Origin: Saposhnikovia divaricata
Taxonomy: Eukaryota > Streptophyta > Magnoliopsida > Apiales > Apiaceae
Reading direction: 5' to 3'
DNA: 64,000 nucleotides
NCBI GenBank assembly: GCA_036435485.1
Contig: CM071598.1
Location: 144,316,148-144,380,147, forward strand
Below are positions 12,401-24,053 of this stretch, one piece after another (the first letter of the stretch is position 1; the number at the start of each line of letters is the position of its first letter). The notes below the pieces were generated by a model, which made no database searches, was not told the DNA's origin, and was given only the letters and a program-made list of their open reading frames with translations. Position numbers and translations under genes: made by a program.

Positions 12401-12571
12401 TGAGTAATGAAGGAGATATGGCCGTTTGAAAATCAGTACAGAAGTTGTCTAGGATTCTGGGCAGCTCGGTTCTTCAACTTTGGGAGGAGATTTGACTAGG
12501 CTATACTCATCATCTTGACATGAAATTTTGAGAGAATGTTCTTCATAGTATGAGGGAGCTGTGGTTAAAAT
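9449..12571 (-). repeat. Element A 3' LTR, part 1
   Basis: Plus-strand left part of A's 3' LTR, opening TGTGACACCCCCAAATTTGAGG and interrupted at 12571 by the copia element. It matches 29701 to about 32825 in the 5' LTR. The last five bases, AAAAT at 12567-12571, are the target duplication of the copia element. It contains the three-unit 27-bp repeat at about 10457-10540. The rest continues at 23157-23978, giving about 3945 bp against 3946 bp for the 5' LTR. Confidence 0.92.
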
Positions 12572-14175
12572 TGTTAGTATTGATGCCCTAGAGTCAATAC
12601 AATCAATTGTATTTGTGTTTGAGTGATTTTATATATTTGATATATATATTTATTATTGGCTTTATTTACTGCGAAATAAATAAAGTATAATAAATGTCCT
12701 TAGAATCTTGATACAAATTATGTAGTTGCAAGTATGTGACTTGAACATGAGATTATATGATGATTGTATCATATTCTTAAATGTCCCTAGCCGAGTATTA
12801 TTATTACTTAGGACAATAATAACACATTAAGGCTAGTATGTTTATTGACAAGATGACCACATCTCATCGGTCATAAGTATGCAGATACTAAAAACAATGC
12901 ATAGGTAACTGTACGAGTACAGGGTACTTGACAGACCCACCGTGAGATACATCATGGTAAATAATAATAATAAATGTGTCATATGTATTCTCACAGTGAT
13001 AATGGTGTAATGATCCTTAGACCTGAAGTCGTTATAATTCTACATGAGAATTAATATATTTTGAATTCGTCAAAAGTTATCTTTAGCCGGATAATGATAA
13101 AGGTGAATATCGGATATATTATGAATCATGTGACAAATATGAACGATCTAGATGGGATTTAAATCTCCTGATAAAGGAGTGATATTATCGGCCTCTTGTT
13201 TGAGTGAGACTATGAAATGCATGGCCATGCTCAAATGTTGATTTGATTATATAGTCTACTCATCGATCAAGAAAATGAAGATTAAATTATGAAGAGGATG
13301 ACACATTACATGCCTCGAGTTTAATCTATAATATCATGATTTAAAGGGATTATATTACATGGAACATTAGTCATAAAAGGTTGATTGAATCGTTGATTTA
13401 ATTATTGTTTTATTGGGTAGCAATAATGTGTTACTAGACGCCGCTTATTGTTTACAAATTTATTAGAGAATAAAATTGTTGCCAATTAAATAATAACCTA
13501 CAGGGTCACACACAAAGAATGTTTAAAAGGGATATTAATTTATTTCATGAATTTAAATTAATAATAATTTAAATTATGATTTTAAATTAATAATAAATAA
13601 TAATTCGAATTTTATAAAATTAATTAAGTGAGACTTGATTAGTTAAAGATAAAATTTGAAGATGTATTTTCTTGACTTATTTGATTAATTAAGTATGACT
13701 TAATTAATTTATTTAAATAAATAAGATTTGTTTAAATAAAAATGGCCTAATTGTTTAATGGTCCATTTTTCTTTATTTCTCTTTATAAGCCAAGGGTTGG
13801 CTAGTCTTCTTTGTACAACACAACTGAAAATTTCAGTTCATACACATCTTAGAGACAAGGGAGAAATCAAGATTTGTCAAGAACACATCGGTTTATTTAT
13901 TTTGGCTAGTACCAATTTCCGTGGCGTAATCGTTCGACGATTCAAGCAAGCATTCAAGTGTGGATTCCGGTGGAGGAGTTATAATTTTAACTCTCAAGAT
14001 CAACAAGCTAGGATCTCCATTTGTCATCCATTGGAAAGCTTAAACAAGGTACAATCTTGTTCTTGAGAATTTTTATACCATGATCATCATTTTATACATG
14101 GATCCGGGCTTTGGAATTCGTTTTTAATTGTTATTTACGTTATTTCCGTTGCGTTATTATGCCCGAATTCCAACA
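12572..14175 (+). repeat. Copia 5' LTR (1604 bp)
   Basis: Begins TGTTAGTATTGATGCCC and ends GAATTCCAACA, directly followed by the primer site. The same sequence returns at 20056-20991 and 22484-23151. A 102-codon frame present in both copies is a shared repeat, not evidence of a gene. The stretch 13540-13760 is extremely AT-rich. Confidence 0.95.
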
Positions 14176-14176
14176 A

Positions 14177-14188
14177 TGGTGTCAGAGC
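14177..14188 (+). other. Copia primer binding site
   Basis: TGGTGTCAGAGC, one base off the usual plant initiator-Met complement TGGTATCAGAGC, lies one base after the LTR end. Confidence 0.85.
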
Positions 14189-16114
14189 TACATGTATAAA
14201 AGGATGATTTGGTGTTGTGTTCTTGAAAATGAATCATACATGAATTTTATGAATTTTTGCCATGCTTCATTTTAACATACAAAAGATTTTATAAATTGTT
14301 ATGATTGTTTGTATGATGTTATAAATTGTTATAACATGTTTTGAATGATGTACTATATGTTAGATATGGTAAACACATCATTAGAATAATTTTAGAATTG
14401 ATATAAACTGAAAAAATTTCATTCTGCACTGTTCTGGAGCTTTCTGCAATTTCTGGGAAAAACTGAATGTACAGGTGTTGCGCATTCTGGTAATGCGCAA
14501 CAGGAATTTACTTATGGGTTGCGCATGACGGACATGCGCATCACCCGGAGAAAGCAGGTGTTGCGCATGTACGACATGCGTATCACAGCGTGTTTACAGT
14601 AACAGCAGATGGCGTGCTGGTGCTTTGTTTAGTTTTATTTAATTCTAATTTTTTTTTTCTTTTAGCTTTTGCTTTTGCTTTTGCTTTAATAATACAATTA
14701 GTTGCCATGTTAGACTTATTGCTATTAATCATTAGATTCCTCATGCTTTTAATGATTAAAGTTTTAATAATTGAATATTTAAATCATGGATTTAAAAATT
14801 ATTATTAATTCAAAATTTTATTTATTAATTTAATTTCGAATTTTAATAATATATTTAAATTATGAATTTGAATATTATTATTAAATTCGAATTTTGATTA
14901 ATTAATTTCGATTTAATTTTTTTTATTCGGATTAAAATTTTAATTAGTTAATTATATTAATTCGAATTTAATTTATTAAATTTGATTTATTTATTTAATT
15001 CCTTTTTAAATAATTAGGTATTTAAATTGAGGAGTTAAATATTAATCGATGTGATCATGATTAATTTGATGTCTATAATTGTTATATGAGCATGGTGCAT
15101 TGGTTATGGCCTAAAGACCCATAGAATAAATGTTGTAATTTTATTTATGGTCTGTAATAATTAAATATGACTTGCATGTCGTTATTCTAGTAATTATTAT
15201 TTCTCGAATGCAACTCGAGTTCTTTTGTAATTTGTTTCAAAAGGGAAGCTGAAGGCAATCAATGGAAGCTTGGGAAGCAAAGAAGAATTTTGTAATAATT
15301 AGTTATTACAACCATAGATTGACCTTGATCTTTTCATTAGCTCGAAAAGATCGCATAGGATCGGGCCATAACCATTGCACGTTTAATTTTGCGTAACTGC
15401 ACTTTACATATGATGCATGGATATATTAGATATATGAATGGATGCATGGATGTATGGATATTTTAGAATGTATGTATTAGATACGACATATATGCCATGT
15501 TTAAACAAGATAAAATCTGTAACGATTTAAGATTTAAACAGACGATCAAGATCGTTAAATTTTTCTAAAAATCCCTTAAGAAATATTAAGTTAAACAGAT
15601 GCTTTCCAACAAATAACACTCATTAAAAACTAGATCATTGAGGAGTGGATTTGCCAAAGCAAGGGCTTCTCTTTTATCGTGGTGAGATGTGATTAAGTAA
15701 ACAAGCTTACTTAAATTGTTATTGTTGGGTTCAACTTAAATAAGTCGTCATAATAGGATTATGAACTTATAAGCATAGAGTTTAGTGAAATCTATTAGAT
15801 AGATCGGAGCAATATGTTGTTCACTAAGCTATCCAAGAGTTATATACGATATAACTGACATAACGGTCTACCTAAATAATCATGTTTAAGAGGAAAGCCA
15901 AAGCTGACTTAAAATATGACGAAATATGGATCTTGGCTCACTAAGAAAGGTTTTATGGGAACCATTTTCCGAATTGATAGTAAGGGCTATTAATTTGATA
16001 AAAATAGTGGGAGGTATATTACGAATATGCTATAAATCAACTTGAACTTAATTGGTTTTACGAAACATGCAAACTAACTCATTTTATGTGCTTTTACAAA
16101 ATTGTAGATAATAA
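14189..16114 (+). other. Copia 5' leader (1.9 kb)
   Basis: Long untranslated leader without a supportable gene. Part of it (about 14460-14590) carries repeated TTGCGCAT and ATGCGCA motifs. From about 14770 to 15010 it is almost pure A and T with ATTAATTCGAATTT-type units. Confidence 0.7.
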
Positions 16115-16929
16115 ATGGCAAACAACACAAACCACTTTTCGATACGATCAGTCCTAGAAAAGGAAAAGCTGACAGGGACAAACTTCCTAGATTGGTTTAG
16201 GAACTTGAGGATTGTCCTTAGGCAGGAGCGAAAGCTGTATGCCATTGAAGTTCCTCACCCAAATCCTCTTCCTGCTGGAGCCACACGTGCCGAGCAAAAT
16301 GCTTATCAGAAGCATTTGGATGACTCAACTGATGTGTCATGCCTTATGCTTGCATGCATGGCTCCTGAGATTCAAAAGCAACATGAGTTGATGAATGCTT
16401 TTGAAATAATTGAGCACCTCAAAAGCATGTTTGAGGGACAAGCTCGCCAGGAGAGATATGATACGAGCAAGGCTTTGTATGCTTGCAAACAGGGAGAGCG
16501 AGACCCGGTTGGACCACACGTTCTTAAGATGATTGGGTACATTGAACAACTAAGTACCTTGGGCTTCCCGATTGGTCCGGAGGCTCAAATAGATTTGATC
16601 TTACAATCACTTAACAAGAACTTTTCTCAATTCGTTATGAACTACAACATGAATGAGATAGATAAGACACCCACTGAATTGTTGGGCATGTTAAGAACTG
16701 CTGAAACCAACATTCAAAAGAATCTCCTACTCCCATGCTGATGGTGAACAAAGGAGGTGCCAAGGGGAAAAGAAAGTGGAAGGGCAATAAGAAGAGGAAT
16801 GTGTCCAAATCTGCTGCCAATCCTAATTCTGCTCCCAAGAAGGCTACCAAGCCCAAATGAGGTGTCGAAAAGGGTGATTGTCACCACTGTGGTAAACCGG
16901 GACACTGGAGGAGAAACTATCATGCATAT
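16115..16929 (+). pseudogene. Copia Gag, frameshifted near its end
   Basis: The ATG at 16115 opens a 208-codon frame with the copia gag domain (UBN2 type): LTGTNFLDWFRNLRIVLRQE near the start, then CLMLACMAPEIQKQHE and QFVMNYNMNEIDKTPTELL. The frame stops at 16741. The rest of Gag (a Lys-rich tail and the zinc knuckle) continues in the frame of pol from about 16735, so one indel lies near 16735. A TGA at 16858-16860 interrupts that frame. The CCHC knuckle at about 16879-16920 reads C-H-H-C then H, but its final Cys is replaced by Tyr. Gag would coat the RNA and form the particle. With a frameshift, a stop and a damaged knuckle it cannot be made in full. Confidence 0.9.
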
Positions 16930-19929
16930 TTGGAAGAACTTAAGAAGAAGAAGGCTGCTGGCCAGACTTCTGCTTCAGGTATTTATGTAATAGAAGTCAA
17001 TTTGTCTACTTCTACATCTTGGGTATTGGATACCGGATGTGGTTCTCACATTTGTATAAATGTGCAGGAACTGCAAAGGAGTAGGGCACTGGCTAAGGGA
17101 GAGGTAGACCTACGAGTTGGAAATGGAGCAAAGGTTGCTGCTTTGGCTGTAGGGACTTACCATTTATCGTTGCCCACTGGGCTTATATTAGAACTTGAAA
17201 ACTGTTTGTATGTGCCTTCTATTTGTAGAAACATTATTTCTGTTTCTTGTTTGGACAAGAAAGGTTTTTCATTTACCTTTAAAGACAATGGTTGCTCTTT
17301 TGGTTTGAATGACATTACCTATGGTGTTGCACAATTATTTAACGGTTTGTATGTTCTTAATTTAGATACTCCTATCTTGAATGTAAATAACAAACGACTT
17401 AAGACTAATGACTCAAATCAAACATACCTTTGGCACTGTCGTCTAGGCCATATAAACGAGAAACGCATTTCCAAGTTACATCAAGATGGTTTCTTGGATC
17501 AGTTTGATTTTGAATCATATGATGAATGCGAGGCTTGTTTACTAGGCAAGATGACTAAAGCTCCTTTTACCGGACAGGGTAAGAGGGCCACCGTACGACT
17601 AGAACTAATACATAGCGATGTATGTGGTCCTATGAGATCGATGGTAAGGGGTGGCTATTTCTACTTCATTACGTTTACTGATGATTTCAGTAGATATGGA
17701 TATGTGTATCTTTTGAAGAACAAATCCGAAGCATTTGAAAAGTTCAAAGAGTATAAGGCAGAAGCAGAAAAGCAAACTGGCGAAAGCATAAAAACTCTAA
17801 GATCTGATCGAGGAGGTGAATACTTAAGCCATGAGTTTAAGAACGATTTGAGGGAGTGTGGTATTGTATCACAACTAACTCCTCCTGGAACACCACAATG
17901 GAATGGGGTTTCTGAAAGGAGGAATCGTACCTTGTTGGACATGGTGCGATCAATGATGAGTCAAGCAGATCTTCCAATTAGTTTCTGGGGTTATGCCCTG
18001 GAAACGGCTGCATATACACTAAACCGTGTTCCTACTAAAACGGTACAACAAACTCCATATGAGATATGGACAGAGAAACGGCAAAACATGTCCTTTATGA
18101 AAGTATGGGGATGTGAAGCATTTGTGAAACGCCTAACATCAGACAAGCTTGGACCGAAATCTGAAAAATGTAATTTTGTGGGATACCCAAAGGAAACAAA
18201 GGGTTATTCTTTCTATAGTCCCTCGGAGAACAAAGTAATTGTTGCTCGAACTGCTGTATTCTTAGAAAGAGAGCTAGTCTCTAGAAAAGACAGTGGGAGG
18301 AAAATAGATCTCGATGAAGATCGAGAACCACTTGATAACATTGAACCAGAAGGGGAGCATGAGCAAGAAATACAAGATAATATTGCTCAAGAAACACAGG
18401 TTGTTCGTAGATCTAGTAGGATTCGCCATGAGTCAAAGAGGAATTATGGATTTCTCTTAACTCAAAATGACGATGTGATGCTCATAGACCAAGATGAGCC
18501 TCTCACCTACCAAGATGCTATGAACTCACCAGACTCTGAGAGATGGCAAGAAGCCATGAATTCTGAGATGGATTCCATGTATGAAAACCAAGTATGGACT
18601 TTGGTTGATCCACCTGAAGGGGTAAAACCTATAGAGTGCAAATGGATTTTCAAGAAGAAAATCGACATGGAAGGTAAAGTACAGACCTATAAAGCTCGAC
18701 TGGTTGCAAAAGGTTTCAAACAAATTCATGGTATTGACTATGATGAAACCTTTTCACCAGTAGCAATGATAAAATCCATCAGAATTTTGCTTGCAATAGC
18801 GGCTTACTATGATTGCGAAATATGGCAGATGGATGTCAAAACAGCCTTGCTTAACGGGAGCCTTGAAGAGGATGTGTACATGACACAACCTGAAGGTTTT
18901 GGAAATCCAAAGGATGCCGGAAAGGTATGTAAGCTGCATAGATCCATTTATGGATTGAAGCAGGCCTCTCGGAGATGGAACATCCGGTTTGATGAAATAG
19001 TCAAAGGTTTTGGCTTTATTCAGAACGTGGATGAACCATGTGTTTACAAAAAGGTTAGTGGGAGCCATGTGGCATTCCTAGTATTATATGTCGATGATAT
19101 ATTATTAATAGGGAATGACATTCCTTCTCTACAGGCTGTAAAGACTTGGTTAGGACAAAGTTTTTCTATGAAAGACTTGGGCGAGGCTACCTATATATTA
19201 GGGATCAGGATCTATAGAGATAGATCAAGAAGATTAATCGGCTTAAGCCAGAGTACATATATTGACAAGATTTTGCATCGTTTTGGAATGCAAGATGCAA
19301 AAAGGGGATATGTCCCCATATCTCATGGGATAACGATCTCAAAAGAGAATGGTCCTAAATCATTGGATGATAAGGACCGCATGAGTAAGATTCCATATGC
19401 TTCAGCAATTGGATCTATCATGTATGCAATGATATGTACTCGTCCGGATGTCTCGTATGCTTTGAGCATGACGAGCAGATACCAGTCTAATCCAGGTGAA
19501 GGTCACTGGACGGCGGTCAAGAATATTCTTAAGTACTTGAAAAGGACTAAAGATTCATTCTTGGTGTATGGAGGAGAGGAGAAGCTAACGGTAAAGGGTT
19601 ACACGGATGCTAGTTTCCAGACTGACAGAGATGACTCTGTTTCTCAGTCTGGATTTGTGTTTTGCCTAAATGGAGGTGCTGTAAGCTGGAAAAGTTCGAA
19701 GCAAGAGACAGTAGCTGATTCTACAATGGAATCCGAGTATATTGCGGCATGTGAAGCAGCCAAGGAGGCTGTATGGATACGGAAGTTCATTACAGTACTT
19801 GGTGTAGTTCCATCGATCGCAGATCCCATAGATCTTTACTACGATAATAATGGAGCTATAGCACAAGCCAAGGAGCCGAGAGCTCACAGCAGAACAAAGA
19901 ATATACTTCGGAGATATTCACATATGTAA
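16930..19929 (+). CDS. Copia Pol: protease, integrase, reverse transcriptase, RNase H
   Basis: A 999-codon open frame. Protease is near the start, with its active site in LDTGCGSH (Asp34). The integrase zinc region (H-x4-H, C-x2-C) lies at about residues 168-205. The integrase core holds Asp near 230 (HSDVCGPM), Asp near 293 (RSDRGGEY) and Glu near 329 (WNGVSERRN). The RT domain runs from about 560 to 800 with the YVDD catalytic motif at about 719-722. RNase H follows, with TDASF near 891 and the Glu of MESEYIA near 936. The frame shares the reading frame of the gag tail upstream; the start used here is simply the first ATG after the broken knuckle. The end is damaged: after RRYSHM the frame stops, while the expected RNase H tail continues in another frame to 20041. 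This is the best preserved Pol in the window. Confidence 0.95.
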   Translation: MEELKKKKAAGQTSASGIYVIEVNLSTSTSWVLDTGCGSHICINVQELQRSRALAKGEVDLRVGNGAKVAALAVGTYHLSLPTGLILELENCLYVPSICRNIISVSCLDKKGFSFTFKDNGCSFGLNDITYGVAQLFNGLYVLNLDTPILNVNNKRLKTNDSNQTYLWHCRLGHINEKRISKLHQDGFLDQFDFESYDECEACLLGKMTKAPFTGQGKRATVRLELIHSDVCGPMRSMVRGGYFYFITFTDDFSRYGYVYLLKNKSEAFEKFKEYKAEAEKQTGESIKTLRSDRGGEYLSHEFKNDLRECGIVSQLTPPGTPQWNGVSERRNRTLLDMVRSMMSQADLPISFWGYALETAAYTLNRVPTKTVQQTPYEIWTEKRQNMSFMKVWGCEAFVKRLTSDKLGPKSEKCNFVGYPKETKGYSFYSPSENKVIVARTAVFLERELVSRKDSGRKIDLDEDREPLDNIEPEGEHEQEIQDNIAQETQVVRRSSRIRHESKRNYGFLLTQNDDVMLIDQDEPLTYQDAMNSPDSERWQEAMNSEMDSMYENQVWTLVDPPEGVKPIECKWIFKKKIDMEGKVQTYKARLVAKGFKQIHGIDYDETFSPVAMIKSIRILLAIAAYYDCEIWQMDVKTALLNGSLEEDVYMTQPEGFGNPKDAGKVCKLHRSIYGLKQASRRWNIRFDEIVKGFGFIQNVDEPCVYKKVSGSHVAFLVLYVDDILLIGNDIPSLQAVKTWLGQSFSMKDLGEATYILGIRIYRDRSRRLIGLSQSTYIDKILHRFGMQDAKRGYVPISHGITISKENGPKSLDDKDRMSKIPYASAIGSIMYAMICTRPDVSYALSMTSRYQSNPGEGHWTAVKNILKYLKRTKDSFLVYGGEEKLTVKGYTDASFQTDRDDSVSQSGFVFCLNGGAVSWKSSKQETVADSTMESEYIAACEAAKEAVWIRKFITVLGVVPSIADPIDLYYDNNGAIAQAKEPRAHSRTKNILRRYSHM

Positions 19930-20041
19930 AGTGCATACTGATGATAATATTGCAGACCCACTGACTAAGGCTTTGTCGCAGCAGAAGCACGAATGTCACA
20001 CTAGTAGCATGGGTGTTCGATACATGGGTGATTGGCTCTAG
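19930..20041 (+). pseudogene. Copia RNase H tail, out of frame
   Basis: From about 19919 a second frame reads HICKVHTDDNIADPLTKAL and then MGVRYMGDWL before TAG at 20039-20041. This is the conserved end of copia RNase H. A short deletion after the RRY motif (about 19915) removed part of the HLIRE-type segment and shifted the frame. Confidence 0.88.
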
Positions 20042-20055
20042 TGCAAGTGGGAGAT
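20042..20055 (+). other. Copia polypurine tract
   Basis: GTGCAAGTGGGAGAT region directly before the 3' LTR. It would prime plus-strand DNA synthesis. Confidence 0.75.
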
Positions 20056-20991
20056 TGTTAGTATTGATGCCCTAGAGTCAATACAATCAATTGTATTTGT
20101 GTTTGAGTGATTTTATATATTTGATATATATATTTATTATTGGCTTTATTTACTGCGAAATAAATAAAGTATAATAAATGTCCTTAGAATCTTGATACAA
20201 ATTATGTAGTTGCAAGTATGTGACTTGAACATGAGATTATATGATGATTGTATCATATTCTTAAATGTCCCTAGCCGAGTATTATTATTACTTAGGACAA
20301 TAATAATACATTAAGGCTGGTATGTTTATTGACAAGATGACCACATCTCATTGGTCATAAGTATGCAGATACTAAAAACAATGCATAGGTAACTGTACGA
20401 GTACAGGGTACTTGACAGACCCACCGTGAGATACATCATGGTAAATAATAATAATAAATGTGTCATATGTATTCTCACAGTGATAATGGTGTAATGATCC
20501 TTAGACCTGAAGTCGTTATAATTCTACATGAGAATTAATATATTTTGAATTCGTCAAAAGTTATCTTTAGCCGGATAATGATAAAGGTGAATATCGGATA
20601 TATTATGAATCATGTGAGAAATATGAACGATCTAGATGGGATTTAAATCTCCTGATAAAGGAGTGATATTATCGGCCTCTTGTTTGAATGAGACTATGAA
20701 ATGCATGGTCATGCTCAAATGTTGATTTGATTATATAGTCTACTCATCGATCAAGAAAATGAAGATTAAATTATGAAGAGGATGACACATTACATGCCTC
20801 GAGTTTAATCTATAATATCATGATTTAAAGGGATTATATTACATGGAACATTAGTCATAAAAGGTTGATTGAATCGTTGATTTAATTATTGTTTTATTGG
20901 GTAGCAATAATGTGTTACTAGACGCCGCTTATTGTTTACAATTTTATTAGAGAATAAAATTGTTGCCAATTAAATAATAACCTACAGGGTC

Positions 20992-22478
20992 TGTTAGCAC
21001 AAAATCACGCAAGCGTACGTGGTCACAAGTAATATATAAGGTTAAGTCCAAATTCGTTCCCACAGGGATCAGGTTATGGTTCTTTTCAGTAAATGCACCT
21101 ATTCAACAATGTATGATCTTAATTCACTGCTAAGACAAGTATTTAATTAAGATTTTAATTAACTAAATTTAACTAATATGCAATTTTAGAATTAACTAGC
21201 TAATGAGATCTAAAATCAAATTACTTATATGAGAATAACATGGAATTCTAACTTCATTATCTACTTCACTTAGAGTCGCAGCCTTTAATCAATACATGTG
21301 ATGGTTTTGATATCTGATCGGACAACACGAAATAAGTAAAAGCTACCTCTCGGTATACTAATACCAAACTACGCATGCATCCACAAAAGAGATAGAAGAT
21401 GGGTAGACACCAATTATGTTTAGACCCTATATCTCTATAGAATTTGAAAACATAAAGGTTTAAGCACAAGTTATCCACTTAGATCACATAGGGCAGCATA
21501 ATATCTCTATTTACGCCACAAATCATGATGTTAAAACATCAACCTATCCTATGCTAGCATGGCAAGTTCTAAATCTCAAGATCCACTCTCGTTTAGCAAG
21601 AGATTAACAAATTAGATGTTCGCGACGCATCTAAATACATGAAACACAACCATACGAGGATATCAAGAATTCACCACACATAAATCTTTAAAGCATATAA
21701 ACTACTAAGCTACATAGATAACTCCGTTAGAATCCCATGACAACGATTAGCTCATAATTGAATCGTTCATCGTCATGGGATTTGATGAAAACATGATATA
21801 AAACAAGATATGAATAAAAGAAGTAATTATATTAATAAACAAAGAGTTAAGAAAACAAATCTAGAATCCAGAATAACACAAAGGCTGAAGTAGATCTAGA
21901 TCCGTTGCTTGTCACGAGCGTTGAATCTTTCTCTCCTTTTCCCCCTTGCAGATCTAAGCTATGTTACAAAAATAATAACTAATAATATGTCTATCTCTAT
22001 TACAATGGTATGATGTGTTTATATAGGCACTACAAGTCTTGCCCAGCAAGAAAATACAAAACAGAATTATAATAGAATTTCTGCAAGATACGTTTCCTAA
22101 TTTGATTATGTTTTGTAAGGAAAATTCGAAGCTGACTTTTCTTCAGATTTTCTGGAACGTTTCCCACGCAATTGGACCTCTGGACTATCTTAGAATGATA
22201 GGAAATCTCGTTATCTTCGCGTGGACTGCTTACGGGCCTAAAACGGACTTCTAGAACTCAAGATATGGTTAAAACAGTGTAAACTGTGCAACCCTTCTCG
22301 AAAATCCGAATTTTAATCAATTAATTCCCAAAAAATTATAAAAGCATCCACCTTAGTCAACATTCTCGTAATCCTGCACAACTAAGCAAAACACATCAAA
22401 TCTACAACAACTTGAGCCCAAGACAATCAATTTAAGCCGAAATTAAGCGATCCAAGTGGATATAAAATCCACTTATCA
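20992..22478 (-). repeat. Solo LTR E1 (1487 bp) inside the copia 3' LTR
   Basis: Starts TGTTAGCACAAAATCACGC and ends CCACTTATCA on the plus strand, flanked by GGGTC at 20987-20991 and 22479-22483. The copia 5' LTR gives the empty site near 13500. TG...CA ends with a 5-bp duplication and no internal genes identify it as a solo LTR. A TATA box on the minus strand (22018-22025) sets its sense as minus. The sense start TGATAAGTGGATTTTATATC contains an 8-bp hairpin (AAGTGGAT/ATCCACTT). A copy in the other orientation starts at 62673. The lineage is not resolved; a gypsy of the Athila or Tat type is possible. Confidence 0.88.
22018..22025 (-). promoter_or_regulatory. TATA box candidate, LTR E1
   Basis: The minus strand reads CCTATATAAACAC. 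The same CTATATAAACAC is in E2 at the matching place, which supports a shared promoter. Confidence 0.5.
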
Positions 22479-23156
22479 GGGTCACACACAAAGAATGTTT
22501 AAAAGGGATATTAATTTATTTCATGAATTTAAATTAATAATAATTTAAATTATGATTTTAAATTAATAATAAATAATAATTCGAATTTTATAAAATTAAT
22601 TAAGTGAGACTTGATTAGTTAAAGATAAAATTTGAAGATGTATTTTCTTGACTTATTTGATTAATTAAGTATGACTTAATTAATTTATTTAAATAAATAA
22701 GATTTGTTTAAATAAAAATGGCCTAATTGTTTAATGGTCCATTTTTCTTTATTTCTCTTTATAAGCCAAGGGTTGGCTAGTCTTCTTTGTACAACACAAC
22801 TGAAAATTTCAGTTCATGCACATCTTAGAGACAAGGGAGAAATCAAGATTTGTCAAGAACACATCGGTTTATTTATTTTGGCTAGTACCAATTTCCGTGG
22901 CGTAATCGTTCGACGATTCAAGCAAGCATTCAAGTGTGGATTCCGGTGGAGGAGTTATAATTTTAACTCTCAAGATCAACAAGCTAGGATCTCCATTTGT
23001 CATCCATTGGAAAGCTTAAACAAGGTACAATCTTGTTCTTGAGAATTTTTATACCATGATCATCATTTTATACATGGATCCGGGCTTTGGAATTCGTTTT
23101 TAATTGTTATTTACGTTATTTCCGTTGCGTTATTATGCCCGAATTCCAACAAAAAT

Positions 23157-23978
23157 ATGGTGATTTTATCATGGATATAAATGGAGATATGAATTTTCTT
23201 CTTGAGAATGTTTCTGCTAGCAGCTTGGAAAGAATGGAGAGAAATGGAGTGTTTTGCTTGCTTCTTGGTTACTTGAAAGGTCAAGTGACAAAATAATGTG
23301 ATATCTAGATATTATTAGAGATGTATGGCTGATGTTATCACCTTAGGGTTTGTGCAAGGAGTATTGGACAAGCTTGCTAGTTGTTTTGTTTCTTGTTTGA
23401 TGTGTGGTTTGAATTATGGAATGTATTATTGATATGTATTGATATGTATATCATTCACATGTCTCCACCCTAGTCTAGTAGCCTAGGTTCAACCCATACC
23501 TCCTTGTCCCCTAAAGTATGGTGCACATTCTTTACACTATTCATCTAGTTACTTTTTACTTTCTAGTTTACTCTCCTAATTATCTAGTTACATGATACTT
23601 GCATGTAATATCCTTCCTTGTATTTTTATTTCTCCACCAATGGTTGTCACTTAATCCTTAATTCCTCAAAATTAATATCTCATTTCTTGATTATAATAAT
23701 ATATAATTCACTGCCCGGTCAAATTTTACACCAAAATACAAATTGGAATTTCTGAATTCCGATCGTCTTTACATACACTTATTTGCTCCGTGAATCACTA
23801 ATATGACTTTGAAATATCCATACCATGTCTTATACATAGGGTGGCGTGATAATTTTCTTGGTCCTCAAAATCACTACTCATCCATAAATTACTATTCATG
23901 CATGACAAACACTATTCACGTATATACTTATTCTTAATAAGAAAAGTTTTAATTCTACCGAAAATCTGGGTTCTTACA
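23157..23978 (-). repeat. Element A 3' LTR, part 2
   Basis: Continues A's 3' LTR after the copia insertion and ends TTCTTACA at 23978. It matches about 32826-33646 in the 5' LTR. It is the U3 start on the minus strand. Confidence 0.92.
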
Positions 23979-23991
23979 GCCTCCCCTCCTT
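23979..23991 (-). other. Polypurine tract of element A
   Basis: The minus strand reads AAGGAGGGGAGGC directly before the LTR start TGTAAGAACC. The same tract lies at 40071-40083 in B. Confidence 0.85.
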
Positions 23992-24053
23992 AAAAAGATT
24001 CCGTCCCGGAATCAGTTTAGGAATTACTGGGGTTACTCCTTTGTTTCACTCTT

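Larger units (their letters stand above)
12572..23151 (+). mobile_element. Young Ty1/copia element inside A's 3' LTR
   Basis: Flanked by AAAAT at 12567-12571 and 23152-23156. The uninterrupted site is visible in A's 5' LTR near 32815-32830. The order is 5' LTR (12572-14175), primer site, long leader, gag, pol, polypurine tract, 3' LTR (20056-23151, carrying solo LTR E1). The domain order protease, integrase, RT, RNase H is the copia order. The two LTRs show only about eight differences over 1.6 kb by eye, so insertion was recent. An LTR of 1.6 kb and the gag type suggest the Angela lineage, but this is tentative. Confidence 0.95.
20056..23151 (+). repeat. Copia 3' LTR, interrupted by solo LTR E1
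   Basis: Same sequence as 12572-14175, but split between 20991 and 22484 by E1. It ends CAACA at 23151, followed by the right copy of the AAAAT duplication. Confidence 0.95.

Noticed and set aside
13758..14066. A 102-codon frame in both copia LTRs
   Set aside because: The LTRs were identical at insertion, so repetition is no evidence of a gene, and no domain is seen.
20992..22478. E1 as a DNA transposon or SINE
   Set aside because: TG...CA ends, a 5-bp duplication and a TATA box inside fit a solo LTR, and there are no terminal inverted repeats beyond TGT/ACA-type ends.
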